Assembly (NCBI RefSeq): GCF_900108335.1
Contig: NZ_FNVT01000015.1
Location: forward strand, 224,977 to 288,976
Reading direction: 5' to 3'
From: Nonomuraea solani
GTDB taxonomy: Bacteria > Actinomycetota > Actinomycetes > Streptosporangiales > Streptosporangiaceae
DNA: 64,000 bases
The notes under the pieces: generated by a model
Seen by the model: the letters and a program-made list of their open reading frames with translations, nothing else
Databases searched by the model: none
Told to the model about the DNA's origin: nothing
Translations under genes and position numbers: made by a program
In this document: positions 62,903 to 64,000 of the stretch, piece after piece
Layout of the letters: each line of letters begins with the position of its first letter
How positions within the stretch are numbered: the stretch's first letter is position 1

Positions 62903-63074
62903 CGGCCGCCACTCGGCTCGCCCCGGCCGTCCCTGCCGCCACCATCACCACGCGCCATGCCCCAGATGGTCCCAGACCCCCGCCAGCCGCCCACCGTACC
63001 TTCACCACATCGAGACCAGGGATTGCCTCCCACACCATGATCATTATCTTATCTGCCCCACCCCTCTGTGCGAT

Positions 63075-63166
63075 GGAACGGAATCCGGCGTTAACCATGT
63101 CCGGAAGACCGCAGCGGCAGAGGACTACTGACCTGGGAGAACCCCGTTAACGCCGGATCCCGTTCC
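63075..63166. repeat. Long inverted repeat, 21-bp arms
   Basis: Arms at 63075-63095 (GGAACGG...GTTAAC) and 63146-63166 (GTTAAC...CCGTTCC) match at 20 of 21 positions around a 50-bp centre. It resembles terminal repeats of a tiny mobile element, but no target duplication is visible. It may also form a hairpin in RNA. Confidence 0.7.
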
Positions 63167-63207
63167 AAATCTCTCTGACCCCCGCTTCGCACGCGTACCA
63201 TTTCTCG

Positions 63208-63450
63208 CCACACGTGCTGCGGCTCAACCCCTCTGCTGCGACTCGCCCATGTGCGGGCACCCCGCACGCGGGCCACGAATTCGCACACGTGCCACGGCTC
63301 AACCCGCCTGCCCAACTCGCACAAGTGCGACCAATCCGCACATGTGCCACGACTCACCACATGTGCTACGACACACCACATGCGCCATGTCTGGCCACAT
63401 GCGCCACGGCTCAACCCCCCTGTGCTGCGACTCGCTCATGTACGAGCACT
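63208..63450. repeat. Degenerate repeat array rich in CACATGTGC palindromes
   Basis: About nine variants of a roughly 20-22 bp unit related to CACATGTGCCACGACTCAAC occur in succession, for example CACACGTGCCACGGCTCAAC, CACATGTGCCACGACTCAC, CACATGTGCTACGACACAC and CACATGCGCCACGGCTCAAC. Many units centre on CACATGTG or CACGTG. Spacing is irregular and the units are not identical, unlike CRISPR. It lies immediately downstream of clpC. Confidence 0.65.
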
Positions 63451-63544
63451 CCGCTCGTCGAACTCGACCCACCAGACTTCGCCCCGTTGCACACGTCCTC
63501 CTGGCACAGGACGGCAGGCGACCCTGCATTTTCCCTCGGTTGGG

Positions 63545-64000
63545 TCAGGGCCGGGTGGTCGCCGAGTGCGCGATTTTCGAGACCGTTTTGCCCTTGAAGA
63601 TGAACGTGGCGTTGTCGCCTTCGCCCTCGATCGTCACCTTCACGACCTGCCCCGGCCGGAGCTCACCGTAAAGGATCTTCTCCGACAGCGAATCCTCCAG
63701 CTCCCGCTGGATCGTCCGCCGCAGCGGCCGCGCACCCATCACCGGGTCGTAACCCCGGTCGGCCAGCAACTGCTTGGCATCCGGTGACACGTCCAGACCC
63801 ATGTCGCGGTCCTTCAACCGGGAATCCACCTGCGCGAGCATCAGATCCACGATCTTGATGATCTCGTTCGGCGTCAACTGATGGAAGACCACGATGTCAT
63901 CGACCCGGTTGAGGAACTCCGGCCGGAAGTGCTGCTTGAGCTCCTCCTGCACCTTCGACTTCATCCGGTCGTAGTTGGAGTCGGCGTCGTTGGACTTGGC
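63545..64000 (-). CDS. clpC: ClpC ATPase, C-terminal part (start beyond window)
   Basis: The last 151 codons of a Clp ATPase are present. It includes FRPEFLNRVDDIVVFHQL, the arginine-finger region of the second AAA+ domain, then the small D2 domain with GYDPVMGARPLRRTIQ and LYGELRPGQ. ClpC unfolds proteins for the ClpP protease in actinobacteria. The Walker motifs and N-domain lie beyond base 64000. Confidence 0.93.
   Translation of the reverse strand, partial: AKSNDADSNYDRMKSKVQEELKQHFRPEFLNRVDDIVVFHQLTPNEIIKIVDLMLAQVDSRLKDRDMGLDVSPDAKQLLADRGYDPVMGARPLRRTIQRELEDSLSEKILYGELRPGQVVKVTIEGEGDNATFIFKGKTVSKIAHSATTRP

Noticed and set aside
63208..63450. CRISPR array
   Set aside because: Units are diverged and irregularly spaced, there are no unique spacers of constant length and no cas genes.

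Overview
This is high-GC DNA with dense coding, many GTG/TTG starts, stop/start overlaps and strong Shine-Dalgarno sequences. Lsr2, ClpC, a SigE-like ECF sigma factor, F420-type Ddn and several P450s point to a filamentous actinomycete. Streptosporangiales (Nonomuraea-like) is my best guess, from gene style only. No rRNA, tRNA or CRISPR could be supported.

The left edge (1-5.5 kb, minus strand) carries the most unusual locus, a RiPP gene cluster. In transcription order it holds a 37-residue precursor with a lasso-type leader and a Cys-Cys core, a lasso cyclase (asparagine-synthetase-like), a small PqqD-like recognition protein, an E1-like/YcaO fusion cyclodehydratase, a SagB-type azoline dehydrogenase, and a second YcaO that runs off the window. 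This predicts a hybrid that joins lasso macrocyclisation with thiazol(in)e formation. The lasso leader peptidase (B2) is not in view and may lie beyond base 1.

The stretch 5.8-48 kb is mostly ordinary chromosome: DEAD-box helicase, Lsr2, a P450, an APC transporter, secreted proteins (DUF1838, subtilase, GDPD, NlpC/P60, GH43, PI-PLC, PHP phosphoesterase, serine hydrolase), an ECF sigma factor with its membrane partner, flavin enzymes, FolE2, an ABC exporter, a Ser/Thr kinase with WD40 repeats, MFS pumps, a citrate synthase, and a SulP transporter with carbonic anhydrase. The SulP gene is frameshifted. Several regulators and divergent promoters carry clear palindromic operators.

The stretch 48-62 kb looks accessory. 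A truncated hydrolase and fragments resembling serine and tyrosine recombinases lie around an oxidation operon (SDR, P450, [3Fe-4S] ferredoxin, ferredoxin reductase, MFS, DedA, aldo/keto reductase), a two-component system, a TetR/Ddn pair and another P450. The right edge has two small unknown genes, a 21-bp inverted-repeat element, a repeat array rich in CACATGTGC and the 3' end of clpC.
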